Assembly (NCBI GenBank): GCA_039714575.1
Contig: JBDLJE010000031.1
Span: 1-24,810, forward strand
From: Sulfonitrofixus sp039714575
GTDB taxonomy: Bacteria; Campylobacterota; Campylobacteria; Campylobacterales; Sulfurimonadaceae
Direction of reading: 5' to 3'
Length of the DNA: 24,810 nucleotides
In this document: one piece after another, positions 7,011-14,966 of the stretch
Numbering within the stretch: position 1 is the first letter of the stretch
Layout: every line of letters begins with the position of its first letter
Translations under genes and position numbers: made by a program
The notes under the pieces: model-generated
Seen by the model: only the letters and a program-made list of their open reading frames with translations
Database searches by the model: none
What the model was told of the DNA's origin: nothing

Positions 7011-7631
7011 TTATATTTTTTCTAAGATCAGTGTCAGATCTTTTTCATCTATGATGATGTTGGCCTCTTTTTTCAAGACCTCTCGTGCACAAAAGGCGAC
7101 ACGTGTTCCTGCATGTGCGAACATACTCAGGTCGTTGGCACCGTCACCACAGACCATGGTCTCCTCTTCGCTCACGCCTAAGATGTTCTGCAGACGCACC
7201 AGCATGTCGCCTTTGGAGAAGTTAAACATCATGTCCCCGCCGACAAGGCCGGTCAGCTTTCCATCTTTAACGTGAAGCGCATTTGAAAAGTCCGCGTCAT
7301 AGCCCAGAATGTCTTTGGCGTAGGTGGTCGCTGTTCTGAACCCGCCGCTGAAACAGACCACCGTCATACCGCGTTTTTTAAGCTCAGCGATCGTCTCGAC
7401 AGCACCCGGCATGTATGGCAGTGAGTGGCTGATCTCTTCGACTTTTGAGAACTCAAGCCCTTTCAACAGGCCTACTCTCTCTTGAAGCGACTCAAAAAAG
7501 TCCAACTCGCCGGCCATCGCCCGCTCGGTTATCTCAGAAACCTGTTCACCGATACCCAAAGCCTCCGCAAAAAAATCGATCGTCTCGCCATCCATCAGGG
7601 TCGAATCAAAATCAAACACACATAATTTCAT
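7011..7631 (-). CDS. serB: phosphoserine phosphatase (HAD family)
   Basis: This 206-aa protein catalyses the last step of serine synthesis, hydrolysing phosphoserine to serine and phosphate. All HAD motifs are visible: motif I FDFDSTLMDGE with the nucleophilic and acid/base aspartates near residues 7 and 9, motif II VVCFSGGF, the Lys of motif III in FNFSKGDML, and motif IV VCGDGANDLSM. The cap region (ETIDFFAEALGI to LKGLEF) is of the SerB type. The length matches the short SerB form that lacks an N-terminal ACT domain. The gene lies back to back with metF, a folate enzyme that handles serine-derived one-carbon units, and heads a run with the 113-aa gene and possibly the cytochrome gene. Confidence 0.93.
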   Translation of the reverse strand: MKLCVFDFDSTLMDGETIDFFAEALGIGEQVSEITERAMAGELDFFESLQERVGLLKGLEFSKVEEISHSLPYMPGAVETIAELKKRGMTVVCFSGGFRTATTYAKDILGYDADFSNALHVKDGKLTGLVGGDMMFNFSKGDMLVRLQNILGVSEEETMVCGDGANDLSMFAHAGTRVAFCAREVLKKEANIIIDEKDLTLILEKI

Positions 7632-7663
7632 AATTAATTACTCTTCTTTCACTCTTGTTTCGT

Positions 7664-7669
7664 TATAAT
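7664..7669 (+). promoter_or_regulatory. -10 element for metF
   Basis: TATAAT at 7664-7669 is preceded by a T/C-rich stretch (CTCTTCTTTCACTCTTGTTT), the usual pattern of Campylobacterota housekeeping promoters, and has no clear -35. It would give a leader of about 22 nt before the metF TTG start. Confidence 0.55.
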
Positions 7670-7697
7670 CTCGCAATTATAGCGTAGGAAGCCCTTT

Positions 7698-8606
7698 TTG
7701 TTTGAACAATTAATCGATAAACTGCAAAACTCAACATACATCACTCTTGAGACGACGCCGCCCCACTCTGCGCGTTTCAAACCGGTGATCGATACCATCG
7801 CAGAACTTGGGCTCGACAAGATGGTGGATGGCTTCAGTACAACCGACAACCCGCTTGCCAAACTTAAATACAACGCACTTTTCGCATCCCAGCTTCTTCA
7901 AGACCGTTTCAACAAGCCTGTTCTTGCGACAATGAGTATGCGCGACCGCAACCGCATCGCCCTGCAATCCGACCTGCTTGGCGCCAATGAAGCCGACGTT
8001 CGCGCCTTTTTGGCACTGACAGGCGATCCTGCCAAGATCTCTGATCAAAAAGAGGCCAAGGGTGTTTTCGAGGGGGACTCCACCCTGCTGCTCGACATCA
8101 TCACCTCTTTGAACAGCGGAACAGATATGATGGGCAAAACACTTAAAGACGCCCCTGAACCGATCTACCCTTTCGCCGTGGTCAATTCGCATGCTAAGAA
8201 CCCAAAGTCCCTGCAAAAAAAGATGCTCAAAAAGATCAACCACGGGGCTGTCGGGATCATTACCCAGCCGGTATATGGCATAGACAACGCCAAGCTCCTG
8301 GTCGAGTTAATGGAAAATGCGAACCGTGAAAGTGACAGAGAGACGAACGCTACGCTCATCTTAGGCCTCTTCCCTATTACAAAACTGCGTACAGCACAGT
8401 TCCTTGATGCCCATGTTCCCGGCATTCATGTTCCCTCATACTGGATAGAAGCACTCAAAAAAGCAGCTGCTATTTCAGAGGAAGAGGAGTACAAAGTGGG
8501 TTTTGAACTCAGCAAGAAGCTCTTTGATGAGATCAAAGCGGTCCATCCAAAAATACATCTTATGACAGCCAACCATTTCCAGATCGCCAAAGATATTCTC
8601 TCTTAA
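7698..8606 (+). CDS. metF: methylenetetrahydrofolate reductase
   Basis: This 302-aa TIM-barrel flavoprotein reduces 5,10-methylene-THF to 5-methyl-THF for methionine synthesis. Supporting motifs are ITLETTPPHS near the N-terminus with the conserved catalytic Glu, FLALTGDP (the folate/FAD loop found in MetF), AVVNSHAKNP, GAVGIITQPVYG and LILGLFPI. The start is TTG at 7698, chosen because TAGGAA lies at 7685-7690 and no ATG occurs before conserved sequence. An upstream TATAAT supports a short leader. The length matches MetF. The N-terminal half deviates from the Escherichia coli pattern, so an alternative folate or corrinoid-linked MetF-like role is not excluded. Confidence 0.88.
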   Translation: MFEQLIDKLQNSTYITLETTPPHSARFKPVIDTIAELGLDKMVDGFSTTDNPLAKLKYNALFASQLLQDRFNKPVLATMSMRDRNRIALQSDLLGANEADVRAFLALTGDPAKISDQKEAKGVFEGDSTLLLDIITSLNSGTDMMGKTLKDAPEPIYPFAVVNSHAKNPKSLQKKMLKKINHGAVGIITQPVYGIDNAKLLVELMENANRESDRETNATLILGLFPITKLRTAQFLDAHVPGIHVPSYWIEALKKAAAISEEEEYKVGFELSKKLFDEIKAVHPKIHLMTANHFQIAKDILS

Positions 8607-8671
8607 AACAGTTCTGTAATATTATATGTTCACAGAGGGAGAGTTTAATATAAGATTTTTCTATTTCTTGT

Positions 8672-8677
8672 TATAGT
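8672..8677 (+). promoter_or_regulatory. possible -10 element for the Sel1 operon
   Basis: TATAGT follows a T-rich run (GATTTTTCTATTTCTTGT) in the 103-bp gap between metF and the first Sel1 lipoprotein gene. It is a weak match with no -35. Confidence 0.35.
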
Positions 8678-8709
8678 TCTTACATAAATTAAGCATTTTA
8701 AGGGCTTCA

Positions 8710-10317
8710 ATGACGATTCGTGTCTTATTAACCGCACTCTTTATCTCTCTGTTTCTTACAGCGTGTCAACCGACACCGAATGTGCCGCTCTCACCTGAAT
8801 TAGAGCAATACGCACTTGTAAAAGAGAACTGTGAAGGTTTAAAGACCACACTCGGCATCCACGTTCCCGATGCGCTTGACAAAGAGTGCCTCACTTTTTT
8901 AAGACGTCTTGACAAGGCGAATGCTATTGATTATAAAGTGGCACACTTTAACGATGACAACACAGACCCTGACGCAAAACCAAAACCCGAGTACATCCTG
9001 TTACAAACTGATGCTCACCGTCAACGCCGAAAGACCGAAGTCGAATATCAAACCTTGTCTGACACTTTTAACCGTGTCTCTTTAGACGCCATAACCGATA
9101 ACCGACTCCAAGACGTTGAACTGACACTGACATTTTCAGAGACAGAGTTTACAAAAAAACACTACGACTACTATAATGAGCAGGAGCCCCGCTATCAAGA
9201 AGGTTCTCAATACCTTGCATTTGAAAAGCGTTACGCCAATGAGTTGGTCAATGAAGGGTTGATCTATCTGAACCAAGGCGATAAAAAACGTGCCAATAAA
9301 ACATTTAAAAAAGCGGCGTCTCTCAATAATGCCCAAGCCGAATACCTGATCGGTATCGTCTATGAAGCCAAACATATCGATAAAGCGATCGAATGGCACA
9401 CTAAAGCTAAAGAGCACGGCATAAAAGGGGCGCGTATCAATCTCGCCCGTCTTTACGATCGTAAACGTGAGCCCAAAGAGGCACAAAGACTCTATATCGA
9501 AGCGGCGGAAGACGGCGATGCCTATGCCCAATACATGCTTTACAAACAGTATAAAAAGACAGACAATACCAAAACGAGCGGCCTAGCCGTAGAGTGGGTA
9601 AAAAAATCAGCTGAGAACGGTTATCCGCCGGCTGAGTATGCTTATGGCAAACAGCTCCTGCAGGAGAAAAAAACAACTGATGCAGAAGCATGGCTGACCA
9701 AGGCCTATGAACACGGCATAGGCGCTGCCAATGCCGCCTTGGGCACACTCTATTTCAATGCTGAAAACTATCCAAAAGCACTTAAGCATCTTCGTGCTGC
9801 AGATAGTGCCAAGGCAAAACATCAACTGGCACAGATATACGAACGCGGTCTTGGGGTTGAGATCAACTACTACAGATCTTACGTATTATATAAAGAGGCG
9901 TTAAAGCTTGGACAGAAAAGTGCCAAGAAAGACATTGTACGCCTGAGCAAGCTAAAGACAGGAAAAGAAAAAGCCCATTACGATGCGGCAAAGCGCAAAG
10001 CGCAGCAGCAGCAAAAAGCATTTGCCCTGCGTTGCGGAGAGACCCCTATACTACGTAACCTGAGAGCCAAAGGGATGCAGATACATCTGCAGGGTCTTGT
10101 CTCACTGCCGCTGCAGACATCTCAGATATTTATTGTCAACAGTGAGGACGGAAAATACTATTATGTCATCGATACAGAGAACAACGCCAACGTACAGCAG
10201 TATCAACATGTTGATATAACAGCAAAGGCCACAGGTACGTCCGTCACTGTCAGTGGTACTGACGGCTTGACTGTCGATGTGTATCAACTCCACTTTGAAA
10301 AACAGTGCCAAAAATAA
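8710..10317 (+). CDS. Sel1-repeat lipoprotein, first of three paralogs
   Basis: This 535-aa protein has a lipoprotein signal (MTIRVLLTALFISLF, lipobox LTAC), so Cys19 should be lipidated after export. Next comes a helical head with a Cys pair (ENCEGL and KECLTFLRRLDKAN). About seven Sel1/TPR-like repeats follow from about residue 190, for example GDKKRANKTFKKAASLNNAQ, DKAIEWHTKAKEHGIKGA and NYPKALKHLRAA. The C-terminal domain of about 95 aa begins at RCGETPI, is rich in strands (QIFIVNSEDGKYYYVID) and ends at EKQC. Its bounding cysteines may form a disulfide. The start follows TAAGGG. Sel1 proteins usually scaffold protein complexes; the partner is unknown. Two paralogs follow in the same operon. 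Confidence 0.88.
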   Translation: MTIRVLLTALFISLFLTACQPTPNVPLSPELEQYALVKENCEGLKTTLGIHVPDALDKECLTFLRRLDKANAIDYKVAHFNDDNTDPDAKPKPEYILLQTDAHRQRRKTEVEYQTLSDTFNRVSLDAITDNRLQDVELTLTFSETEFTKKHYDYYNEQEPRYQEGSQYLAFEKRYANELVNEGLIYLNQGDKKRANKTFKKAASLNNAQAEYLIGIVYEAKHIDKAIEWHTKAKEHGIKGARINLARLYDRKREPKEAQRLYIEAAEDGDAYAQYMLYKQYKKTDNTKTSGLAVEWVKKSAENGYPPAEYAYGKQLLQEKKTTDAEAWLTKAYEHGIGAANAALGTLYFNAENYPKALKHLRAADSAKAKHQLAQIYERGLGVEINYYRSYVLYKEALKLGQKSAKKDIVRLSKLKTGKEKAHYDAAKRKAQQQQKAFALRCGETPILRNLRAKGMQIHLQGLVSLPLQTSQIFIVNSEDGKYYYVIDTENNANVQQYQHVDITAKATGTSVTVSGTDGLTVDVYQLHFEKQCQK

Positions 10318-10331
10318 AAGCGAGGTCTGCC

Positions 10332-11906
10332 ATGCCCTATATGTTTATATTGACATTCGCAGCGATGCTGCTGCTGACAGGATGTTTAAGTTCACCTAAA
10401 CCGACCGTGCATGAAAAGCTGTCAAGTTATCAGAACATCAAAGAGGCATGCCAGCAAACCCCTCCGCAGACACTGAATACAGAGTGTTCAGAGTTTCTTA
10501 AAGACCTGGAAGAAGAGAACAGTCTGCTGAGCGAGATGCAAGAGATCAAAGAGGATGAGAAACAAGAAGCCGCCTATATTGCATTGGCTGACAGAGAAGC
10601 TGTCCTTGCACAAAAGCTTCAAACAGGTAAAACACAGTTGGCCGAAAGTTGCCGGACCCAGATCTCTACTATTGTGAAGAACGATGACATCAACGGAGCT
10701 GCATTTTGTCTGCTGTTCGAAGATAACAACATCACTCTTGATGAGTACAAATACCTAAAAAAACATGCACCTAGATTTGACAACAACCCCCAATACAGGA
10801 CTTTCGAAGATCAGTATGCCCAAGAGAAGATCCATGAGGGGCTAAAAGCCATGAACAAGGGTGACAAAAAAGCAGCCTTGAATGCTTTTAAAACAGCTTC
10901 TGACGCCAACAGTGCCGAAGCGGCCTACCTGGTCGGGATCATCTATGAAGAGAAGCAGATCAAAAAGGCGATCAGCTGGCATAAAAAAGCAGTTACAGAG
11001 GGTATCGAGCTTTCCAAACTCAATCTGGCCAGACTCTACCTTCGTATCAAACTGCCGAACAAAGCAAGGGAGTGGTATCTGAGTGCTGCCAAAGAGAACA
11101 ATCCTTTAGCCCAATACAGACTCTTCAAAATGGACGCAAAGTCTAAAAGCCCCAAGACCCGTCAAGAGGCACTGGTGTGGTTAGAGCGCTCTGCCAACAA
11201 CAACTACCCTCAAGCACAATATATCTACGGACTTCAACTGCTTAAGCAGAAAAAAGGTGCAGCGGCTCAAGGCTGGCTGGAAAAAGCAAACGCCAACGGT
11301 ATCAGCGGCACCAACCTTTTCTTAGGCAAGCTCTATTTTGAACAAGCGTCTTATGACAGTGCCTACCCTCTGCTTATTAAAGCAAAAGAGCAAGGTGAAG
11401 CCAACTACCTGCTGGCTAAGATGTATGAAAATGGCCATAGTGTCAAGAAGAACCGTGTCCTGGCCTATCGTCACTATAAAAAAGCGCATGAACTCGCACA
11501 CAACAACTACGTGAGCGATATGAAGCGTCTTCAAAAAAAGCTGACAAAAAAAGAGCGCCAAGCGGCTAAATATGTTGAGAAAAAAGAGGCGCAGAGAGTA
11601 AAAGCGTCTGTCAAGGCTTGCGGTCAGATCCCCGACGGTAAAAACATTGCGGTCGAAAACAGAACGATCCACATTGTCGGCGTTGGTGTCAAACCTCTTG
11701 AAGAGGCAAACGGTTTCATCGTCTATGGCGAAGATGAGAAGCTCTACTATATCGTTGATGCGGAGATGGCATCATCGATCAAAGCCTATGAGCATATCAA
11801 CATAAGTGCCAAAGCGACAGGCAAGGCTATCATGATCAGCAGTGATACCGGGACACTCCAGCCCATCTATCAATTTCACACTCAAAAAATCTGTACTAAA
11901 AACTAA
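10332..11906 (+). CDS. Sel1-repeat lipoprotein, second paralog
   Basis: The start was set at ATG 10332, preceded by GCGAGG, because it gives a compact lipoprotein signal (MPYMFILTFAAMLLLTGC). A GTG at 10305 would add nine residues and overlap the preceding gene. The mature protein of about 505 aa repeats the plan of its neighbours: a head with a Cys pair (EACQQT and TECSEFLKDLEEEN), Sel1-type repeats (KAALNAFKTASDANSAEAAY, KKAISWHKKAVTEGI, KTRQEALVWLERSANNNYPQ), and a C-terminal domain from ACGQIPD to KICTKN with FIVYGEDEKLYYIVD. Extra Cys residues occur in the head (ESCRTQIS, AAFCLL). It lies only 14 nt after the first gene and 9 nt before the third. Confidence 0.88.
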   Translation: MPYMFILTFAAMLLLTGCLSSPKPTVHEKLSSYQNIKEACQQTPPQTLNTECSEFLKDLEEENSLLSEMQEIKEDEKQEAAYIALADREAVLAQKLQTGKTQLAESCRTQISTIVKNDDINGAAFCLLFEDNNITLDEYKYLKKHAPRFDNNPQYRTFEDQYAQEKIHEGLKAMNKGDKKAALNAFKTASDANSAEAAYLVGIIYEEKQIKKAISWHKKAVTEGIELSKLNLARLYLRIKLPNKAREWYLSAAKENNPLAQYRLFKMDAKSKSPKTRQEALVWLERSANNNYPQAQYIYGLQLLKQKKGAAAQGWLEKANANGISGTNLFLGKLYFEQASYDSAYPLLIKAKEQGEANYLLAKMYENGHSVKKNRVLAYRHYKKAHELAHNNYVSDMKRLQKKLTKKERQAAKYVEKKEAQRVKASVKACGQIPDGKNIAVENRTIHIVGVGVKPLEEANGFIVYGEDEKLYYIVDAEMASSIKAYEHINISAKATGKAIMISSDTGTLQPIYQFHTQKICTKN

Positions 11907-11915
11907 AGGGGAATT

Positions 11916-13475
11916 ATGCGTTTTTATCTTTTCAGCCTAAGCATGCTTATACTGCTCACCGGCTGTGGTTCTGCACCCGAAGCAGCACTACCGCCAAAAC
12001 TAAGTCATTATGCAACTGCACAGCAGCAGTGCAGCGAATTTTTGGATGGCAAAAAAGAGTTGACCAGTGTTGTAGAAAAAGAGTGCGACCGGTTTATAAA
12101 ACGCCTCGATCAAGCCAACAACACAGCCTATGATCTGGCAAACAAAAAGTATAAAAAAGGTGAGTATAAAGAGAAAGACCTCGTCTATTCACGCGAACGC
12201 AAGAGGCTGGAACTTCAATACAACAAGCTCTCAAAAGCTATCAAGAAGGCAACACTTGCCGCTATTGAAAGAGACGATATAGATGCCTTTACACAAGGGT
12301 TGGCATTTCCGGGGAACACCGTTATCGCACCCTATTACGACTATATGAAGAGCAAGGGTCTAGACTTTGAGAACGACCCCCGCTACCTTGACTTTGAACG
12401 CCAAGAGAGCGAACGGTTGATACTCAAAGGTGAGGACTATCTCCAGCAAGGCAAAAAGAAAAAAGCACTCACAGTATTTAAAAAATCAGCTGAGATGGAT
12501 AATGCGCAAGCCGCTCGCTTGACAGCGATATTATATGAGAAAAAAGACCTCAAAAAGGCGCTTAAATGGCATCATAAAGCCGTTGACGGCGGTATCAAAA
12601 GCTCTTACTTGAACCTTGGCCGTCTTTATGAGAGAGACGGTCAAGAAGATTTTGCACTGAACTGGTACCTGAGAGCCGCTGCAGAGAAGAACGCAAAAGC
12701 GCAATACCGGCTCTACCTCTATTTTTTAGAGAGGAACAAAAGCAAAGCCGTCTCCTGGCTGAAAAAGTCAGCCGACAACGAGTATGCCCAAGCACAATAC
12801 GACTATGCGCTTGTCTTGATGAAAAAGAAAAAGACCGATAAAGCCATCAGTTTCCTTCAACAAGCCTCAAAAAAGAACTACACTCAGGCTTCTGACTATC
12901 TCGGGGAGTACTTTTACAATCTGAAACTTTTTGAAGATGCCTACAAAGAGCTCTCTCTATCAGAGAGTGCCGGCTCATTTTACCTGCGTGCCAAGATGTT
13001 GGAAGAAGGCGCCGGAATGAAAAAAGATTATAAGCTTGCCTACACCTTCTACTCTCGAGCTGCTGCCCTTGGACAAGAAGGGACGGACAAAGATCTGCGA
13101 CGCGTCAATCTCCTGTTAAGTCAAGAGAAGAGACAAAAAGCGGCCGAGAAGAAGAGAGAGCAGACTCAACATATGGCCGCCATGGCGAAACAGTGCGGTG
13201 TGGCACCTACCGCCTCTGCTATAAAAAAGAGAGGCAGAAAGTTTCATATTATCGGTACAGCATCAGCTTCTGTCGGCCGACAAAGCTTTATCATCTACGG
13301 TGATGACGGCGAAGACTATTATCTGCTTCGGGCAAGAGGCATCCAGGAGGATGACCGTGTTGATATCTCTGTCATGTCAACCGGTTCGACTGCATCTATA
13401 GGCAGTACGGAAGATGACGAAGCTGTAGACATCTACCAGTTTACTTTTATTAAAAAGTGCGTGATCGAAGAGTAA
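11916..13475 (+). CDS. Sel1-repeat lipoprotein, third paralog
   Basis: This 519-aa protein starts after AAAGGGG and has the lipobox LTGC in MRFYLFSLSMLILLTGCG. The head again carries two cysteines (QQCSEFLDGKKEL and KECDRFIKRLDQAN). Sel1-like repeats include KKALTVFKKSAEMDNAQAAR, KKALKWHHKAVDGGIKSSY, KAVSWLKKSADNEYAQAQY and KKDYKLAYTFYSRAAALGQ. The C-terminal domain runs from QCGVAPT to KKCVIEE with FIIYGDDGEDYYLL. A Lys/Glu-rich, probably coiled segment (KRQKAAEKKREQTQHM) joins repeats to the C-terminal domain. It ends the operon; no strong terminator was seen before the serS promoter. Having all three retained suggests related but distinct binding roles in the periplasm. Confidence 0.88.
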   Translation: MRFYLFSLSMLILLTGCGSAPEAALPPKLSHYATAQQQCSEFLDGKKELTSVVEKECDRFIKRLDQANNTAYDLANKKYKKGEYKEKDLVYSRERKRLELQYNKLSKAIKKATLAAIERDDIDAFTQGLAFPGNTVIAPYYDYMKSKGLDFENDPRYLDFERQESERLILKGEDYLQQGKKKKALTVFKKSAEMDNAQAARLTAILYEKKDLKKALKWHHKAVDGGIKSSYLNLGRLYERDGQEDFALNWYLRAAAEKNAKAQYRLYLYFLERNKSKAVSWLKKSADNEYAQAQYDYALVLMKKKKTDKAISFLQQASKKNYTQASDYLGEYFYNLKLFEDAYKELSLSESAGSFYLRAKMLEEGAGMKKDYKLAYTFYSRAAALGQEGTDKDLRRVNLLLSQEKRQKAAEKKREQTQHMAAMAKQCGVAPTASAIKKRGRKFHIIGTASASVGRQSFIIYGDDGEDYYLLRARGIQEDDRVDISVMSTGSTASIGSTEDDEAVDIYQFTFIKKCVIEE

Positions 13476-13542
13476 GAGCGTAAACAGCTCACCTTCACCC
13501 CGCTGCTCGACCTAAGGCACCTCTAAATTACCTATAATTTGC

Positions 13543-13548
13543 TATAAT
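13543..13548 (+). promoter_or_regulatory. -10 element for serS
   Basis: TATAAT occurs at 13543-13548, and a second TATAAT lies 10 bp upstream at 13533-13538. No good -35 is seen. Transcription from the first would give a leader of about 55-60 nt before the serS ATG. Confidence 0.55.
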
Positions 13549-13559
13549 CCGCCAACTGT

Positions 13560-13595
13560 TTGCAAGCTCTGGAGATGTACTTACAGAGTTTGCAA
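13560..13595 (+). promoter_or_regulatory. hairpin in the serS leader
   Basis: TTGCAAGCTCTG (13560-13571) pairs with CAGAGTTTGCAA (13584-13595) as a 12-bp stem with one G-U pair around a 12-nt loop. It lies between the promoter and the ribosome-binding site CAAGGAACC at 13600-13608. It may affect translation or stability of the serS message; no known riboswitch is recognised. Confidence 0.5.
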
Positions 13596-13611
13596 TATTC
13601 CAAGGAACCTT

Positions 13612-14862
13612 ATGATCGATCTTAAACTTCTTCAAAAAGACTTTGACCATGTCAGCCGCCAACTTCAGCGTAAAAGTGTATCGCTTGAGGTCATCGAATC
13701 TATCAAAGAGAAAAACGAAGCGCTGAAAAAAGCAAAAGCAGCCTTCGAAGGCGCTCAGGCTGACCAGAACAGTATGAGTAAGCTCTTTGGTGTTTATAAA
13801 CGCGAGGGCAAAGACATCGCTGAACTTAAAGCAAAAGTCGATGCCAACAAGATCATCGTTAATGAACTTCAGCAAAAACAGCGCGAAGCTGAAGAGGCAC
13901 TGACGTCCATTATCATGGCTGTACCGAATATACCTGATGACAGTGTGCCCGACGGCGAAGATGAAGATGACAATGTAGAGATCAAAAAAGTACTTACCCC
14001 TCCAGCATTCAGCTTTACTCCAAAAGAGCACTGGGAGCTGGCAGAGCAGAATGGCTGGATAGACTTCGAACGCGGTGCAAAACTCTCCGGAAGCCGTTTC
14101 AGTGTCTCTTATGACATGGGTGCAAAACTTGAACGTGCACTCATCAACTTTATGCTCAACTTTAATGGAGACAGAGGGTTTACAGAAGTAAGTGTACCGC
14201 ACATGGTAAACAGAACCGCTCTGGAGGGAACAGGACAACTTCCAAAATTTGAAAATGATCTATACAAGATAGAAGATCAGGAGATGTTCTTGATCCCGAC
14301 AGCAGAAGTCCCTCTGACAAACCTTTTTCAAGATGAGATAATCCCTTATGAGAATCTTCCTATTAAAATGACCGGTTACACGTCATGTTACAGAAAAGAG
14401 GCCGGTGCTGCCGGTCGTGACACAAGGGGAATGATCAGACAGCACCAGTTTCATAAAGTTGAGCTGGTTTGTATAACAAAGTCGGAAACAAGTGACACCA
14501 TTTTTAATGAGATGGTAGATTGTGCTTCTGACATACTTACAGCGTTAGAACTTCCACATAGAATTGTTCAACTGTGTACAGGCGACTTAGGATTTTCAGC
14601 TGCTAAAACTGTCGACATCGAAGTCTGGCTGCCGGGACAGAACCAATATAGAGAGATCTCTTCTATCTCAAACACAAGAGACTTCCAGGCCCGCAGAGCA
14701 AAGATACGTTATAAAGACGGTAAGAAAAACAGCTTTGTCAACACGTTAAATGGTAGCTCTCTTGCTGTTGGTCGTACATTAGTAGCTATTATGGAAAATA
14801 ATCAGAATGAAGATGGTTCTATTAATATTCCAGAAGTATTGAAACCTTATTTGGGAATGTAG
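13612..14862 (+). CDS. serS: seryl-tRNA synthetase
   Basis: This 416-aa class II enzyme charges tRNA-Ser (and tRNA-Sec) with serine. The N-terminal 100 or so residues form the long antiparallel coiled-coil arm that binds the tRNA (HVSRQLQRKSVSLEVIESIK to ELQQKQREAEEAL). The catalytic core has the substrate region FLIPTAEVPLTN, motif 2 SCYRKEAGAAGRDTRGMIRQ with HQFHKVELV, and motif 3 NGSSLAVGRTLVAIMEN. Length and start (AAGGAACC upstream of ATG) are normal and the frame is intact. Oddly, arginine codons are all CGN in roughly the first 185 codons but mostly AGA/AGG afterwards. A diverged second copy of codons 338 to the end lies at 16725-16967. The gene therefore appears to be a mosaic with an imported 3' part. 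Confidence 0.96.
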   Translation: MIDLKLLQKDFDHVSRQLQRKSVSLEVIESIKEKNEALKKAKAAFEGAQADQNSMSKLFGVYKREGKDIAELKAKVDANKIIVNELQQKQREAEEALTSIIMAVPNIPDDSVPDGEDEDDNVEIKKVLTPPAFSFTPKEHWELAEQNGWIDFERGAKLSGSRFSVSYDMGAKLERALINFMLNFNGDRGFTEVSVPHMVNRTALEGTGQLPKFENDLYKIEDQEMFLIPTAEVPLTNLFQDEIIPYENLPIKMTGYTSCYRKEAGAAGRDTRGMIRQHQFHKVELVCITKSETSDTIFNEMVDCASDILTALELPHRIVQLCTGDLGFSAAKTVDIEVWLPGQNQYREISSISNTRDFQARRAKIRYKDGKKNSFVNTLNGSSLAVGRTLVAIMENNQNEDGSINIPEVLKPYLGM

Positions 14863-14865
14863 ACT

Positions 14866-14908
14866 TTAAGAACTTTGAAGATGTGCTACTTAAAATCAAA
14901 GTTCTTAA
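14866..14908 (+). terminator. perfect 13-bp inverted repeat after serS
   Basis: TTAAGAACTTTGA (14866-14878) and TCAAAGTTCTTAA (14896-14908) pair perfectly around a 17-nt loop, beginning four bases after the serS stop. There is no clear T run, so it may be an RNA-stabilising or terminator-like hairpin. Confidence 0.5.
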
Positions 14909-14926
14909 TGAGTTATGACTTTTTCT

Positions 14927-14949
14927 GCCTGTGAAGCTATATCACAGGC
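14927..14949. terminator. 8-bp hairpin between convergent serS and lipoprotein gene
   Basis: GCCTGTGA (14927-14934) and TCACAGGC (14942-14949) form a perfect stem around AGCTATA. It lies 17 nt beyond the end of the lipoprotein gene. Neither side has a good T tract, so terminator function is uncertain. Confidence 0.45.
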
Positions 14950-14966
14950 ATTTAGCAAGATTGTAT

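Noticed and set aside
13570..13610. T-box or riboswitch upstream of serS
   Set aside because: No T-box core is present, such leaders are not expected in Campylobacterota, and only a simple hairpin is visible.
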